From positions 13,527 to 77,526 of the forward strand of contig JAKIUU010000009.1 in the NCBI GenBank assembly GCA_021647405.1: DNA of 64,000 bases, given 5' to 3'. A program made the position numbers and the translations under genes. Below, piece after piece: positions 16,780 to 25,339 of this stretch (positions are counted from its first letter, which is position 1; the number at the start of each line of letters is the position of its first letter). The DNA is from Flavobacteriaceae bacterium (GTDB lineage: Bacteria; Bacteroidota; Bacteroidia; Flavobacteriales; Flavobacteriaceae). The notes under the pieces were generated by a model. The model worked only from the letters and a program-made list of their open reading frames with translations, was not told where the DNA came from and ran no database searches.

Positions 16780-17707
16780 GGGTATTGTTATTTATGGCTT
16801 GAATAAAAATATCGTTGGCACTGGGTATCAATTCTACAAAGTGATTTATAGAAGCTTTTGAACTTAAATAGTTCAGCAAATCGTTTGATGATTCTTTTTC
16901 GGCTAACTTAATATTGAGTTTTAAATCGTGGTTTAACGATTTAAACTCGGCTGGTTGTACCACAAATTTTGAAGCAATTTCTGATTTTAAAGCCTCTAAA
17001 TCATTTGCCACCAAACCTACTTCAAACGTATTGGTTTTAAACTGTTTTTTAATGGTATTGAGATTGCCATCTAGTATTTTATTTGCTTTGTTTATCAAAG
17101 CAATATGGTCACAAACCTCTTCTACACTTTCCATTCTATGTGTAGAGAATATTATTGTAGCCCCTTTATCGCGTAATGATAAAATTTCATCGCGAATTAG
17201 GTTGGCATTAATAGGGTCGAAACCGCTAAAAGGTTCATCAAATATTAACAGTTTGGGTTCGTGTAATACGGTTACTATAAACTGGACTTTTTGAGCCATT
17301 CCTTTTGAGAGTTCTTGTACTTTTTTACCCCACCAATCGCCAATATCAAATTTGTCAAACCACATTTTAAGTTTGGCTTTGGCATCGGCTTTTGACATGC
17401 CTTTGAGTTGCGCCAGATAAATAGCTTGCTCTCCCACTTTCATGTTTTTATACAAACCACGTTCTTCAGGTAAGTACCCGATAGAAGCTATATGACTTGG
17501 TTTTAATTTTTCGCCGTCTAAATAAATGTGGCCTTCATCGGGTCCTGTTATCTGATTTATAATGCGAATTAATGTTGTTTTACCAGCACCATTAGGGCCT
17601 AATAAACCAAAGATACTTCCTTGGGGCACATCTATAGAAACCTTGTTTAAGGCACAAAAATCGCCGTAATTTTTTACAACATTCTCTACTTTTAATAATG
17701 AATTCAT
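16772..17707 (-). CDS. ABC transporter ATP-binding protein (NatA-like)
   Basis: A 311-residue ABC ATPase with Walker A GPNGAGKTT (about 37-45), Q-loop, signature LSKGMAQKVQ, Walker B LLIFDEPFSGFDP and H-loop STHRM. It has the extra C-terminal domain (about 220-311) common in NatA/CcmA-type ATPases. It energises the permease encoded immediately downstream, with an 8-nt overlap. A minus-strand TATATTTG (17784-17791) lies 76 nt upstream, in the region shared with the divergent MarR gene, so the two promoters lie close together. Confidence 0.92.
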   Translation of the reverse strand: MNSLLKVENVVKNYGDFCALNKVSIDVPQGSIFGLLGPNGAGKTTLIRIINQITGPDEGHIYLDGEKLKPSHIASIGYLPEERGLYKNMKVGEQAIYLAQLKGMSKADAKAKLKMWFDKFDIGDWWGKKVQELSKGMAQKVQFIVTVLHEPKLLIFDEPFSGFDPINANLIRDEILSLRDKGATIIFSTHRMESVEEVCDHIALINKANKILDGNLNTIKKQFKTNTFEVGLVANDLEALKSEIASKFVVQPAEFKSLNHDLKLNIKLAEKESSNDLLNYLSSKASINHFVELIPSANDIFIQAINNNTHV

Positions 17708-17783
17708 AAATTAATTTTTTGTCATTGTACAAGTGGTAAATAATATTGATTGGTTGCGATAACCCTATTATTTTACAAGCTAA

Positions 17784-17791
17784 CAAATATA
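17784..17791 (-). promoter_or_regulatory. -7 box TATATTTG for the ABC exporter operon
   Basis: The minus strand reads TATATTTG, full consensus. It predicts a leader of about 70 nt before the ATPase ATG at 17707. It is about 55 nt from the MarR palindrome, so one regulator could affect both. Confidence 0.5.
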
Positions 17792-17846
17792 GCAATAAGC
17801 TAACATTAAATAAAAATGTTAATTATATTTTAAAATTTTAATTTTT

Positions 17847-17879
17847 ACTATGCGTGCATAGTATTTTTTTATATCTTTG
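17847..17879 (+). promoter_or_regulatory. MarR promoter with palindromic operator
   Basis: A perfect inverted repeat ACTATGC-GT-GCATAGT occupies 17847-17862. It is followed by the -7 box TATCTTTG at 17872-17879, which ends 4 nt before the MarR ATG. The palindrome sits where the -33 element would be, a classic site for autorepression. Confidence 0.7.
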
Positions 17880-17883
17880 GAAA

Positions 17884-18318
17884 ATGAATAGAGACCAATC
17901 AATAGATCATTGCTTAAGAGCCTCTTGGCAAGCCGTTGCAAAAATGTATAATGAACAGGCCTCAAAGCATAACAGCACGATGGCTATGGCATTTGTACTG
18001 TTAAATATTGATTATGACAATGGTACACCCTCTACTTCTTTAGGACCACAAATGGGTATGGAAGCCACAAGTTTATCACGAATTTTAAAATCTATGGAAG
18101 ATAAGCAGTTTATTTATAGGGAACGTCATCCTGAAGATGGCAGAAGTGTTCTCATAAAGTTAACAGCTATTGGAAAAGAAAAAAGAGAAATTTCAAAACA
18201 ATCCGTTTTTCGTTTTAACAAGGTTGTTACAGAGCGCATCTCAGAAGAAAAGATAAATAATTTTATAGAAGTTACGCAAACCATAACTAAATTGGTAAAT
18301 GAAAAATCAATTTTTTAA
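17884..18318 (+). CDS. MarR-family transcriptional regulator
   Basis: A 144-residue winged-helix regulator: GPQMGMEATSLSRILKSME is the recognition-helix region and RHPEDGRSVLIKLTAIGKE the wing. The ATG at 17884 is chosen because the earlier in-frame ATG at 17854 lies inside the operator palindrome. The gene lies 56 nt before three fatty-acid beta-oxidation genes on the same strand with no terminator between. It is therefore likely to control them in response to an acyl-CoA or related ligand, a role analogous to FadR; this is inference from context. Autoregulation through the ACTATGC palindrome is likely. The -7 box position predicts a leaderless mRNA. Confidence 0.88.
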   Translation: MNRDQSIDHCLRASWQAVAKMYNEQASKHNSTMAMAFVLLNIDYDNGTPSTSLGPQMGMEATSLSRILKSMEDKQFIYRERHPEDGRSVLIKLTAIGKEKREISKQSVFRFNKVVTERISEEKINNFIEVTQTITKLVNEKSIF

Positions 18319-18374
18319 GTATTGAAAGTAATTTAAATTATAAGTGACTAACAATTAAATTTATATAATATAAT

Positions 18375-20780
18375 ATGAAAAAAAGATCTATAAAAAAAGT
18401 AGCTGTTGTTGGTTCTGGAATTATGGGGTCGGGCATTGCTTGCCATTTTGCAAATATTGGTGTAGAAGTATTGTTACTCGATATTGTTCCACGCGAATTA
18501 AACGCAGCAGAAAAAGCCAAAGGCCTCACACTCGAGGACAAGATTGTACGCAATAGATTGGTTAATGACAGTTTAAAAGCTTCATTAAAATCGAAACCGT
18601 CACCCATCTACAATCAAAAATTTGCAAGTAGAATTGCTACAGGTAATTTAGAAGATGATTTGCATAAAATTTCTACTGTAGATTGGATTATAGAAGTAGT
18701 TGTAGAGCGCTTAGACATCAAACAAAAAGTGTTTGAACAAATTGAAAAACACAGAAAACCAGGTACTTTAATTACCTCTAACACATCTGGTATTCCTATA
18801 AAATTTATGAGCGAAGGCCGTAGCGATGATTTCCAAAAGAACTTTGCTGTAACGCATTTCTTTAATCCGCCGCGTTATTTAAAATTATTTGAAGTTGTTC
18901 CGGGGCCAAAATGCCAACAAGAAGTAACCGATTTCTTAATGATATACGGCGAAAAATTTTTAGGAAAAACATCTGTTTTAGCCAAAGATACGCCCGCCTT
19001 TATTGGCAATCGCATCGGTATTTTTGGTATCATGAGTTTATTCCATGTTGTTAAAGAAATGGGCTTAACTGTAGAAGAAGTTGATAAATTAACCGGCCCT
19101 GTTATTGGCCGTCCAAAATCGGCTACATTCAGAACTATTGATGTTGTTGGATTAGACACTTTAGTGCATACCGCAAATGGTGTAAAAGACAATTGCCCAA
19201 AAGACGAAATGCGCGACAGCTTTGTTATTCCAGATTTTGTCAATACCATGATGGAAAACAAATGGTTGGGCAGTAAAACAAAACAAGGTTTTTACAAACG
19301 CGTAACCAATAAAGAAGGCAAAAGAGAGATTCTTGTATTGGATTTAAATACAATGGAATACCGCGCTGCAAAACGCCCAAAATTCGCAACATTACAGCTA
19401 ACAAAAACCATTGATAATGTTACCGATAGATTTAAGGTGCTTATCAATGGTAAAGACAAAGCGGGCGAATTTTACCGCAAATCTTTCACCTCTATTTTTG
19501 CTTACGTACAAAATAGAATTCCAGAAATTTCTGATGAGCTTTACCGTTTAGACGATGCTTTAAGAGCAGGTTTTGGTTGGGAACACGGGCCTTTTCAAAT
19601 TTGGGATGCCGTTGGTGTTGCCAAAGCTGTTGCATTAATGAAAACCGAAGGGCATGAAGTAGCGGGATGGGTTACAGAAATGCTAGGAAATGGTATTGAT
19701 AGCTTTTATACTGTAAAAGATGGCAGCAAGTACTACTACTCTATTCCATCAAAACAATACGAAAAAATTCCAGGTCAGGATGCTTTTATCATTTTAGACA
19801 ACATCCGTGAAGCCAAACAAATTTGGTCTAATTCAGATGCCTCTATACAACATTTAGGCAGTGGTATTTTAAACATAGAATTCCGCTCTAAAATGAATAC
19901 CCTTGGTGGTGGCGTTTTAGAAGCTATAAATAAAGGCATTGATTTGGCCGAGCAAGAATACGAAGCTGTTATCTTAGGAAATCATGCCGCAAATTTTTCA
20001 GTTGGTGCCAATTTAGCGATGGCATTAATGATGGCGGTAGAACAAGATTATGACGAATTGGCTTTTGGTGTAAGACATTTTCAAGATACTGTGATGCGTT
20101 TGCGTTATTCATCTGTGCCAACACTTATCACACCTCGGGGTATGACCTTTGGTGGCGCTTGCGAAATGGGCATGCATGCCGATAAAGTCATTGCAGCTGC
20201 CGAAACTTATACAGGTCTTGTTGAATTTGGCGTGGGTCTTATTCCTGCAGGAGCGGGTCCAAAAGACCTGACAAAACGTGTTTCAGACCTTTGGGTAAAA
20301 GACGATGTTAAATTAAACCGCTTACGCGATGCCTTTATAAACATCGCCACAGCAAAAGTAGCCACATCGGCTTACGAAGCTTTTGACATGGGCTTCTATC
20401 AAAAAGGAAAAGATATTGTGGTTGTTAATGCCGACAGGCAAATTGCCACTGCAAAACGCCATGCCATTCAAATGTTAGAAGATGGCTACACGCAACCTGC
20501 ACCACAAAAAATACGTGTTCTTGGGCAACAAGCACTCGGTATGTTCCTCGTTGGAACTGACAGTTTAATGCATGGCCGCTACGCCTCTGAACACGATAAA
20601 AAAATAGCCAATAAACTGGGTTATATCATGGCAGGTGGCAATCTTTCTGAACCAACAGATGTAAGCGAACAATATTTATTAGATCTTGAACGCGAAGCTA
20701 TTATGAGTTTATTTACAGAACGCAAAACTTTAGAGCGTATTCAACACACTTTAAAAACAGGGAAACCTTTAAGAAATTAA
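18375..20780 (+). CDS. fadN: 3-hydroxyacyl-CoA dehydrogenase / enoyl-CoA hydratase fusion (FadN type)
   Basis: An 801-residue bifunctional beta-oxidation enzyme. The N-terminal Rossmann domain starts VVGSGIMGSGIA (NAD binding) and continues with the 3HCDH N- and C-domains (HFFNPPRYLKLFE; IGRPKSATFRTIDVVGLD). The C-terminal third has a crotonase fold (GNHAANFSVGANL; FGGACEMGMHADKV). This order, dehydrogenase first and hydratase last, is that of Bacillus FadN, the reverse of E. coli FadB. It hydrates enoyl-CoA and oxidises 3-hydroxyacyl-CoA in the cytoplasm. The following thiolase and acyl-CoA dehydrogenase complete the cycle, matching the fadNAE set. Confidence 0.92.
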   Translation: MKKRSIKKVAVVGSGIMGSGIACHFANIGVEVLLLDIVPRELNAAEKAKGLTLEDKIVRNRLVNDSLKASLKSKPSPIYNQKFASRIATGNLEDDLHKISTVDWIIEVVVERLDIKQKVFEQIEKHRKPGTLITSNTSGIPIKFMSEGRSDDFQKNFAVTHFFNPPRYLKLFEVVPGPKCQQEVTDFLMIYGEKFLGKTSVLAKDTPAFIGNRIGIFGIMSLFHVVKEMGLTVEEVDKLTGPVIGRPKSATFRTIDVVGLDTLVHTANGVKDNCPKDEMRDSFVIPDFVNTMMENKWLGSKTKQGFYKRVTNKEGKREILVLDLNTMEYRAAKRPKFATLQLTKTIDNVTDRFKVLINGKDKAGEFYRKSFTSIFAYVQNRIPEISDELYRLDDALRAGFGWEHGPFQIWDAVGVAKAVALMKTEGHEVAGWVTEMLGNGIDSFYTVKDGSKYYYSIPSKQYEKIPGQDAFIILDNIREAKQIWSNSDASIQHLGSGILNIEFRSKMNTLGGGVLEAINKGIDLAEQEYEAVILGNHAANFSVGANLAMALMMAVEQDYDELAFGVRHFQDTVMRLRYSSVPTLITPRGMTFGGACEMGMHADKVIAAAETYTGLVEFGVGLIPAGAGPKDLTKRVSDLWVKDDVKLNRLRDAFINIATAKVATSAYEAFDMGFYQKGKDIVVVNADRQIATAKRHAIQMLEDGYTQPAPQKIRVLGQQALGMFLVGTDSLMHGRYASEHDKKIANKLGYIMAGGNLSEPTDVSEQYLLDLEREAIMSLFTERKTLERIQHTLKTGKPLRN

Positions 20781-20900
20781 ATCCCCTCTAAATCTCCCCG
20801 AAGGGGAGACTAAAAGGTGTAGAAAAATTATAAAAAATGTATAATCTAAAAAAATAACCCGTAAAATTCCCTCTCCTCCGGAGAGGGTTAGGGAGAGGAT
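20781..20900. repeat. Two GC-rich palindromes between fadN and the thiolase gene
   Basis: TCTCCCC (20793-20799) pairs with GGGGAGA (20803-20809), and CCCTCTCC (20869-20876) pairs with GGAGAGGG (20880-20887). A further GGGAGAGG (20891-20898) immediately precedes the thiolase ATG at 20901. Such CCCTCTCC/GGAGAGGG units recur widely in Bacteroidetes intergenic regions. The last copy provides the purine-rich stretch in front of the start codon. Confidence 0.6.
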
Positions 20901-22085
20901 ATGAAAACAGCATACATAATTCAAGGATACAGAACAGCCGTTGGTAAAGCACCTAAAGGTGTTTTCCGTTTTAAACGTTCAGACGATTTAGCGGCAGAAA
21001 CCATTAAATATTTATTAGAAAAAGTACCGCAACTCGATAAAAGTCGCATTGACGATGTCATGGTAGGATGTGCCATGCCCGAAGGTGCTCAAGGTCTCAA
21101 TATGGGCCGACTCGTTTCGCTCATGGGACTTGATATAATAGATGTACCAGGTGTAACCGTTAACCGTTTTTGCTCTTCAGGGATAGAAACAATTGCCATG
21201 GCATCCGCAAAAATTGCTTGCGGTATGGCCGATTGTATTATTGCAGGTGGTGCAGAAAGCATGAGCGCTGTCCCAATGGGGGGTAACAAACCAGAACTCA
21301 ACTACGGTGTTGCAAAATCTGGTCACGAAGATTATTATTGGGGCATGGGTACAACAGCAGAAGCTGTAGCTAATAAATACAATGTCTCGCGTGAAGATCA
21401 GGATGCCTTTTCTTATCAATCACATATGCGGGCTTTAAAAGCTATAGCAAATGGTACTTTTAAAGACGATATCGTTCCTATAACAGTTAACGAAACTTAT
21501 CTAGATGCTTCAGGTAAACGTCAAGAAAAAAGTTATGTAGTTGATACCGATGAAGGCCCAAGAAAAGGCACTTCTAAAGAGGCTTTAGCAAAATTACGCC
21601 CTGTATTTGCACAAGGTGGAAGCGTAACCGCTGGTAACTCATCTCAAATGAGTGATGGTGCTTCATTTGTTTTGGTAATGAGTGAAGCTATGGTTAAAGA
21701 ATTAAAATTAGAGCCTATAGCGCGTTTAGTTTCTTACGTACCTGTTGGTGTTGAACCAAGTTTGATGGGTATCGGACCAATGTACGCCGTGCCAAAAGCA
21801 TTAAAACGGGCTGGATTACAAATTAAAGATATCGATTTATTTGAACTAAACGAAGCCTTTGCTTCGCAATCTTTAGCTGTTATTCGTGGATTAGAATTAG
21901 ACCAAGAAAAAGTAAATGTTAACGGTGGCGCTATTGCTATGGGACATCCATTAGGTTGTACTGGTGCAAAATTATCAGTACAGATATTTAATGAATTACG
22001 ACGTAGAAAACAAAAATATGGTGTAGTAACCATGTGCGTAGGAACAGGTCAAGGCGCGGCAGGCGTATATGAACTTTTAAATTAG
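20901..22085 (+). CDS. fadA: Acetyl-CoA acyltransferase (3-ketoacyl-CoA thiolase)
   Basis: A 394-residue thiolase with nucleophile C91 in NRFCSSGIET, the GGAIAMGHPLGCTGAK histidine motif (about 350) and the C-terminal proton-relay cysteine in MCVGTGQGAAGVYE. It cleaves 3-ketoacyl-CoA with CoA into acetyl-CoA and a shortened acyl-CoA. Position between fadN and the acyl-CoA dehydrogenase gene supports a degradative role rather than acetoacetyl-CoA synthesis. Its ATG follows directly after a palindromic repeat whose GGGAGAGG end lies in the ribosome-binding position. Confidence 0.93.
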   Translation: MKTAYIIQGYRTAVGKAPKGVFRFKRSDDLAAETIKYLLEKVPQLDKSRIDDVMVGCAMPEGAQGLNMGRLVSLMGLDIIDVPGVTVNRFCSSGIETIAMASAKIACGMADCIIAGGAESMSAVPMGGNKPELNYGVAKSGHEDYYWGMGTTAEAVANKYNVSREDQDAFSYQSHMRALKAIANGTFKDDIVPITVNETYLDASGKRQEKSYVVDTDEGPRKGTSKEALAKLRPVFAQGGSVTAGNSSQMSDGASFVLVMSEAMVKELKLEPIARLVSYVPVGVEPSLMGIGPMYAVPKALKRAGLQIKDIDLFELNEAFASQSLAVIRGLELDQEKVNVNGGAIAMGHPLGCTGAKLSVQIFNELRRRKQKYGVVTMCVGTGQGAAGVYELLN

Positions 22086-22211
22086 ACCATAGACTTTAAG
22101 AAGCTAGACAAAAGAAAAAAAAGAGAAATAAAAAATGATATCAGGATTTCAAGAAGGGCTCAATTTCAAAAAGTCTAATTTCTTGGTTCTTGATTCTAAA
22201 ATCTAAATATT
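22086..22211 (+). other. Spacer with repeat-like sequence before the acyl-CoA dehydrogenase gene
   Basis: The 126-nt spacer carries phrases such as TTCTTGGTTCTTGATTCT, common as filler between Bacteroidetes genes. No terminator, promoter box or ORF was seen, so transcription probably reads through. Confidence 0.35.
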
Positions 22212-24020
22212 ATGAGTACAGATAAAGAATTATTAAGAGGTGGACAGTTTTTAGTCAAAGCCATAGATTGCGAAGACATTTTTACTCCAGAAGATTTTTC
22301 TGAGGAGCAATTAATGATGAAAGATGCTGTTAAAGAATTTGTTGACAGAGAAATTTGGCCTCACAAAGCCCGTTTTGAAAATAAAGATTATGCCTTAACC
22401 GAAGAAGTTATGCGTAAAGCAGGCGAACTCGGCTTTTTAGGCGTTTCTGTACCCGAAGAATACGATGGCTTAGGCATGGGATTTGTTTCTACAATGTTGG
22501 TATGCGATTATATTTCGGGAGCTACAGGTTCTCTCAGTACCGCTTTTGGTGCGCATACAGGTATCGGCACCATGCCAATTACACTTTACGGAACCGAAGA
22601 ACAGAAGAAAAAATACGTACCTAAATTGGCCACAGGCGAATGGTTTGGCTCTTATTGTTTAACCGAACCGAGTGCTGGTAGTGATGCCAATTCTGGTAAA
22701 ACAAAAGCTGTGCTATCCGATGATGGTAAATACTACAGCATCACAGGACAAAAAATGTGGATTTCAAATGCTGGATTTTGCAATCTTATGATTGTATTTG
22801 CGCGTATTGAAGCCGATAAAAACATCACAGGTTTTATTGTAGAATACGATAAGAACAATCCCAATGGCATTACCTTGGGTGAAGAAGAACACAAATTAGG
22901 AATTCGTGCTTCATCAACCCGACAAGTTTTTTACGACAATACAAAAGTACCTGTAGAGAATATGCTCTCAACAAGAGGCAATGGTTTTAAAATTGCCATG
23001 AATGCTTTAAATGTTGGCCGTATAAAATTGGCGGCGGCTTGTTTAGATGCCCAACGCCGTGTGATTACAGAATCGGTAAAATATGCAAACGAACGTGTGC
23101 AATTTAAAGTACCTATCTCAAGTTTTGGGGCTATACGCCAAAAAATTGCCGATATAACTACCAACTGTTGGGTGGGTGAATCTGCCAGTTACCGCGCTGC
23201 AAAAAATATTGAAGACCGCATTACATTGCGTCAAAATAACGGAAAAGACACCCATCAAGAAGCCGAATTAAAAGGTGTTGAAGAGTACGCCATTGAATGT
23301 TCAATTTTAAAAGTTGCTGTTTCTGAATACACACAAAAATGTACCGACGAAGGCATTCAAATTTTTGGAGGCATGGGGTTCTCAGAAGACACCCCTATAG
23401 AATCTGCTTGGCGCGATGCCCGTATTGCCAGAATTTATGAGGGAACCAATGAAATCAACCGAATGATTAGTATTGGCATGCTCATAAAAAAAGCCATGAA
23501 AGGTCATGTAGATTTACTTAAACCGGCTACTGCTGTTGTAAATGAGCTCACCAGTATTCCTTCATTTGAAACACCCGATTATTCAGTTTTATTTGCAGAA
23601 GAAAAACAAATTATTGCCAATCTTAAAAAATTATTTTTAATGGTGGCAGGGGCTGTTTTACAAAAATATGGCGAAAAAGTTGACAAACACCAACAATTAA
23701 TGTTGGCATCGTCTGATATTTTGATACAGATTTATATGGCAGAATCGGCTATTTTACGTGCCGAAAAATTAGCAAAAAAAGAAGGCGAAGATAAAGTGAA
23801 AGAACAAATTGCCATGGCTAAATTAAATTTATTTTACGCCATAGACATTATTGAAACGGCAGGGAAACATTCTATTATTTCTTTTGCTGAAGGCGATGAG
23901 CAACGCATGATGCTCATGGGCCTAAAACGCTTTACAAAATACGTTAATTACCCAAATATCATTGGTTTGCGCAACACCATTGCCAATAAAGTTATTGCAG
24001 AGAATAGCTATTGTTTTTAG
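22212..24020 (+). CDS. fadE: Acyl-CoA dehydrogenase (FAD-dependent, long form)
   Basis: A 602-residue flavoenzyme: N-terminal helical domain (about 35-150), middle beta domain with CLTEPSAGSDA and WISNAGFCNLMIVFARI, C-terminal helical domain with IQIFGGMGFSEDTPIESAWRD (cut here to IQIFGGMGFSEDTPIESA), and the final IYEGTNEINR motif. A further C-terminal extension of about 170 residues is typical of the very-long-chain and FadE-like subfamily. It introduces the trans-2,3 double bond in the first beta-oxidation step, and electrons go to ETF. A good intrinsic terminator follows at 24053, closing the MarR-fadN-fadA-fadE unit. Confidence 0.93.
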   Translation: MSTDKELLRGGQFLVKAIDCEDIFTPEDFSEEQLMMKDAVKEFVDREIWPHKARFENKDYALTEEVMRKAGELGFLGVSVPEEYDGLGMGFVSTMLVCDYISGATGSLSTAFGAHTGIGTMPITLYGTEEQKKKYVPKLATGEWFGSYCLTEPSAGSDANSGKTKAVLSDDGKYYSITGQKMWISNAGFCNLMIVFARIEADKNITGFIVEYDKNNPNGITLGEEEHKLGIRASSTRQVFYDNTKVPVENMLSTRGNGFKIAMNALNVGRIKLAAACLDAQRRVITESVKYANERVQFKVPISSFGAIRQKIADITTNCWVGESASYRAAKNIEDRITLRQNNGKDTHQEAELKGVEEYAIECSILKVAVSEYTQKCTDEGIQIFGGMGFSEDTPIESAWRDARIARIYEGTNEINRMISIGMLIKKAMKGHVDLLKPATAVVNELTSIPSFETPDYSVLFAEEKQIIANLKKLFLMVAGAVLQKYGEKVDKHQQLMLASSDILIQIYMAESAILRAEKLAKKEGEDKVKEQIAMAKLNLFYAIDIIETAGKHSIISFAEGDEQRMMLMGLKRFTKYVNYPNIIGLRNTIANKVIAENSYCF

Positions 24021-24052
24021 TTAGGTTTAGGTTAATAGTTTCCTGCAATACA

Positions 24053-24084
24053 AATCCCGAGTATCTTACTCGGGATTTTTTTTT
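24053..24084 (+). terminator. Intrinsic terminator after fadE
   Basis: AATCCCGAGTA (24053-24063), loop TCT, TACTCGGGATT (24067-24077), then an unbroken T run to about 24084. The stem is 11 bp and perfect. Confidence 0.9.
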
Positions 24085-24168
24085 AAATTTCTAAGCCATC
24101 CTACTGGTTCTGGGTATGATTAATTGTGTGGTAAAGCAATTAATTTAGCGGGTAAAAACGAAGTTTTG

Positions 24169-24176
24169 TATATTTG
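24169..24176 (+). promoter_or_regulatory. -7 box TATATTTG for the esterase-xdh operon
   Basis: A full-consensus TATATTTG ends 22 nt before the esterase ATG at 24199. It is the only clear promoter seen before the esterase-xdhA-xdhB-xdhC run. Confidence 0.55.
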
Positions 24177-24198
24177 ATTTTAACATCTATTCGTTTTA

Positions 24199-25332
24199 AT
24201 GAAAATTTTAAAATTTACAATCACACTTACAATATTTGCACTATTCATTTCGTGTAATAACAAAACAAATTTGGTTGGCATTAAACTTTTTGCGCCCAAC
24301 CTAGCCGATTCAACAGCGGTTTTTATTTCGGGTAATATTGATGCCTTGGGGAGATGGCAACCCAACAAGGCTGAGATGACTTTTGTTGGCAATCATATTT
24401 GGAAAAAAGAATTCACGCCACAGCTAAACGCTTCTGTAGAATACAAATTTACCTTGGGCTCATGGCAAAAAGAAGGTTTAGATAAAGAGGGCAATCCCTT
24501 TCAAAATTTTTCAATAAACACAGCCAAAACACATTCAAAAACCGATACCATCTATAAATGGGGACAACGCATTAATAAAGTTGTAGGGCAAATTACCGGA
24601 ACAGTAAAATACCACAAAAAAATGCAGGGCACTGGTATTCTTGACCGCGATGTGATTGTTTGGCTGCCGCCCAATTATGACAAGAATACCTCAGAAAAAT
24701 ATGCTGTATTGTACATGCACGATGGCCAAAATATTATAGACCCCAAAACAAGCTCGTTTGGTATAGATTGGCAGATAGATGAAAGCTGCGACAGCCTTAT
24801 TAAATCGAACAATATACCCCCTATAATTGTAGTGGGAATAAACAGTTCTGCCGACAGAAGTTTAGATTATTCGCCAGGCAAAAAAGGCGAAGCTTATATG
24901 AATTTTATCATCAACAAAGTAAAACCTTTTATCGACAGTACTTACAGAACAAAGTCTGACAGAAAACACACCTTTGTTGGAGGCTCATCAATGGGTGGCC
25001 TTATTTCTATGATGCTGGTTTGGGAACATGCCGAAGTCTTTTATGGTGCTATTTGCATGTCGCCCGCTTTTCAATATGACAACTTTGATTACATACCAAA
25101 GATTACATCCGATAAGGGCGCAAAAAAAGATATTAAAATATATTTAGACTTGGGTACAGTTGGTCTTGAAACGCAATTAGAACCCGGCGTTAACGCCATG
25201 ATAAATGCGCTAAATGCCAAAGGGTATTTAAAAAATAAAGATTACTTTTACCTTAAAGAAGAAAATGCCAGACATTTTGAAGCCGATTGGGCCAGACGTT
25301 TTCCTAAGGCATTGACCTTCATTTTAAATTAA
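24199..25332 (+). CDS. Lipoprotein with CBM20-like domain and putative esterase (IroE/Fes-like fold)
   Basis: A 377-residue exported protein. The N-terminus ends in the lipobox LFISC (lipidated Cys about residue 20). Residues about 27-120 resemble a starch-binding CBM20 domain (VFISGNIDALGRWQP and a later EYKFTLGSW). From about 140 it is an alpha/beta hydrolase of the putative-esterase family (PF00756 type), with nucleophile serine in GGSSMGGL and a C-terminal catalytic histidine in ARHFEADW. It should sit on the outer membrane or in the periplasm and cleave an ester; the substrate may be bound to a glycan. It precedes xdhA by only 7 nt, so the two are probably co-transcribed. Confidence 0.82.
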   Translation: MKILKFTITLTIFALFISCNNKTNLVGIKLFAPNLADSTAVFISGNIDALGRWQPNKAEMTFVGNHIWKKEFTPQLNASVEYKFTLGSWQKEGLDKEGNPFQNFSINTAKTHSKTDTIYKWGQRINKVVGQITGTVKYHKKMQGTGILDRDVIVWLPPNYDKNTSEKYAVLYMHDGQNIIDPKTSSFGIDWQIDESCDSLIKSNNIPPIIVVGINSSADRSLDYSPGKKGEAYMNFIINKVKPFIDSTYRTKSDRKHTFVGGSSMGGLISMMLVWEHAEVFYGAICMSPAFQYDNFDYIPKITSDKGAKKDIKIYLDLGTVGLETQLEPGVNAMINALNAKGYLKNKDYFYLKEENARHFEADWARRFPKALTFILN

Positions 25333-25339
25333 ATTATTT

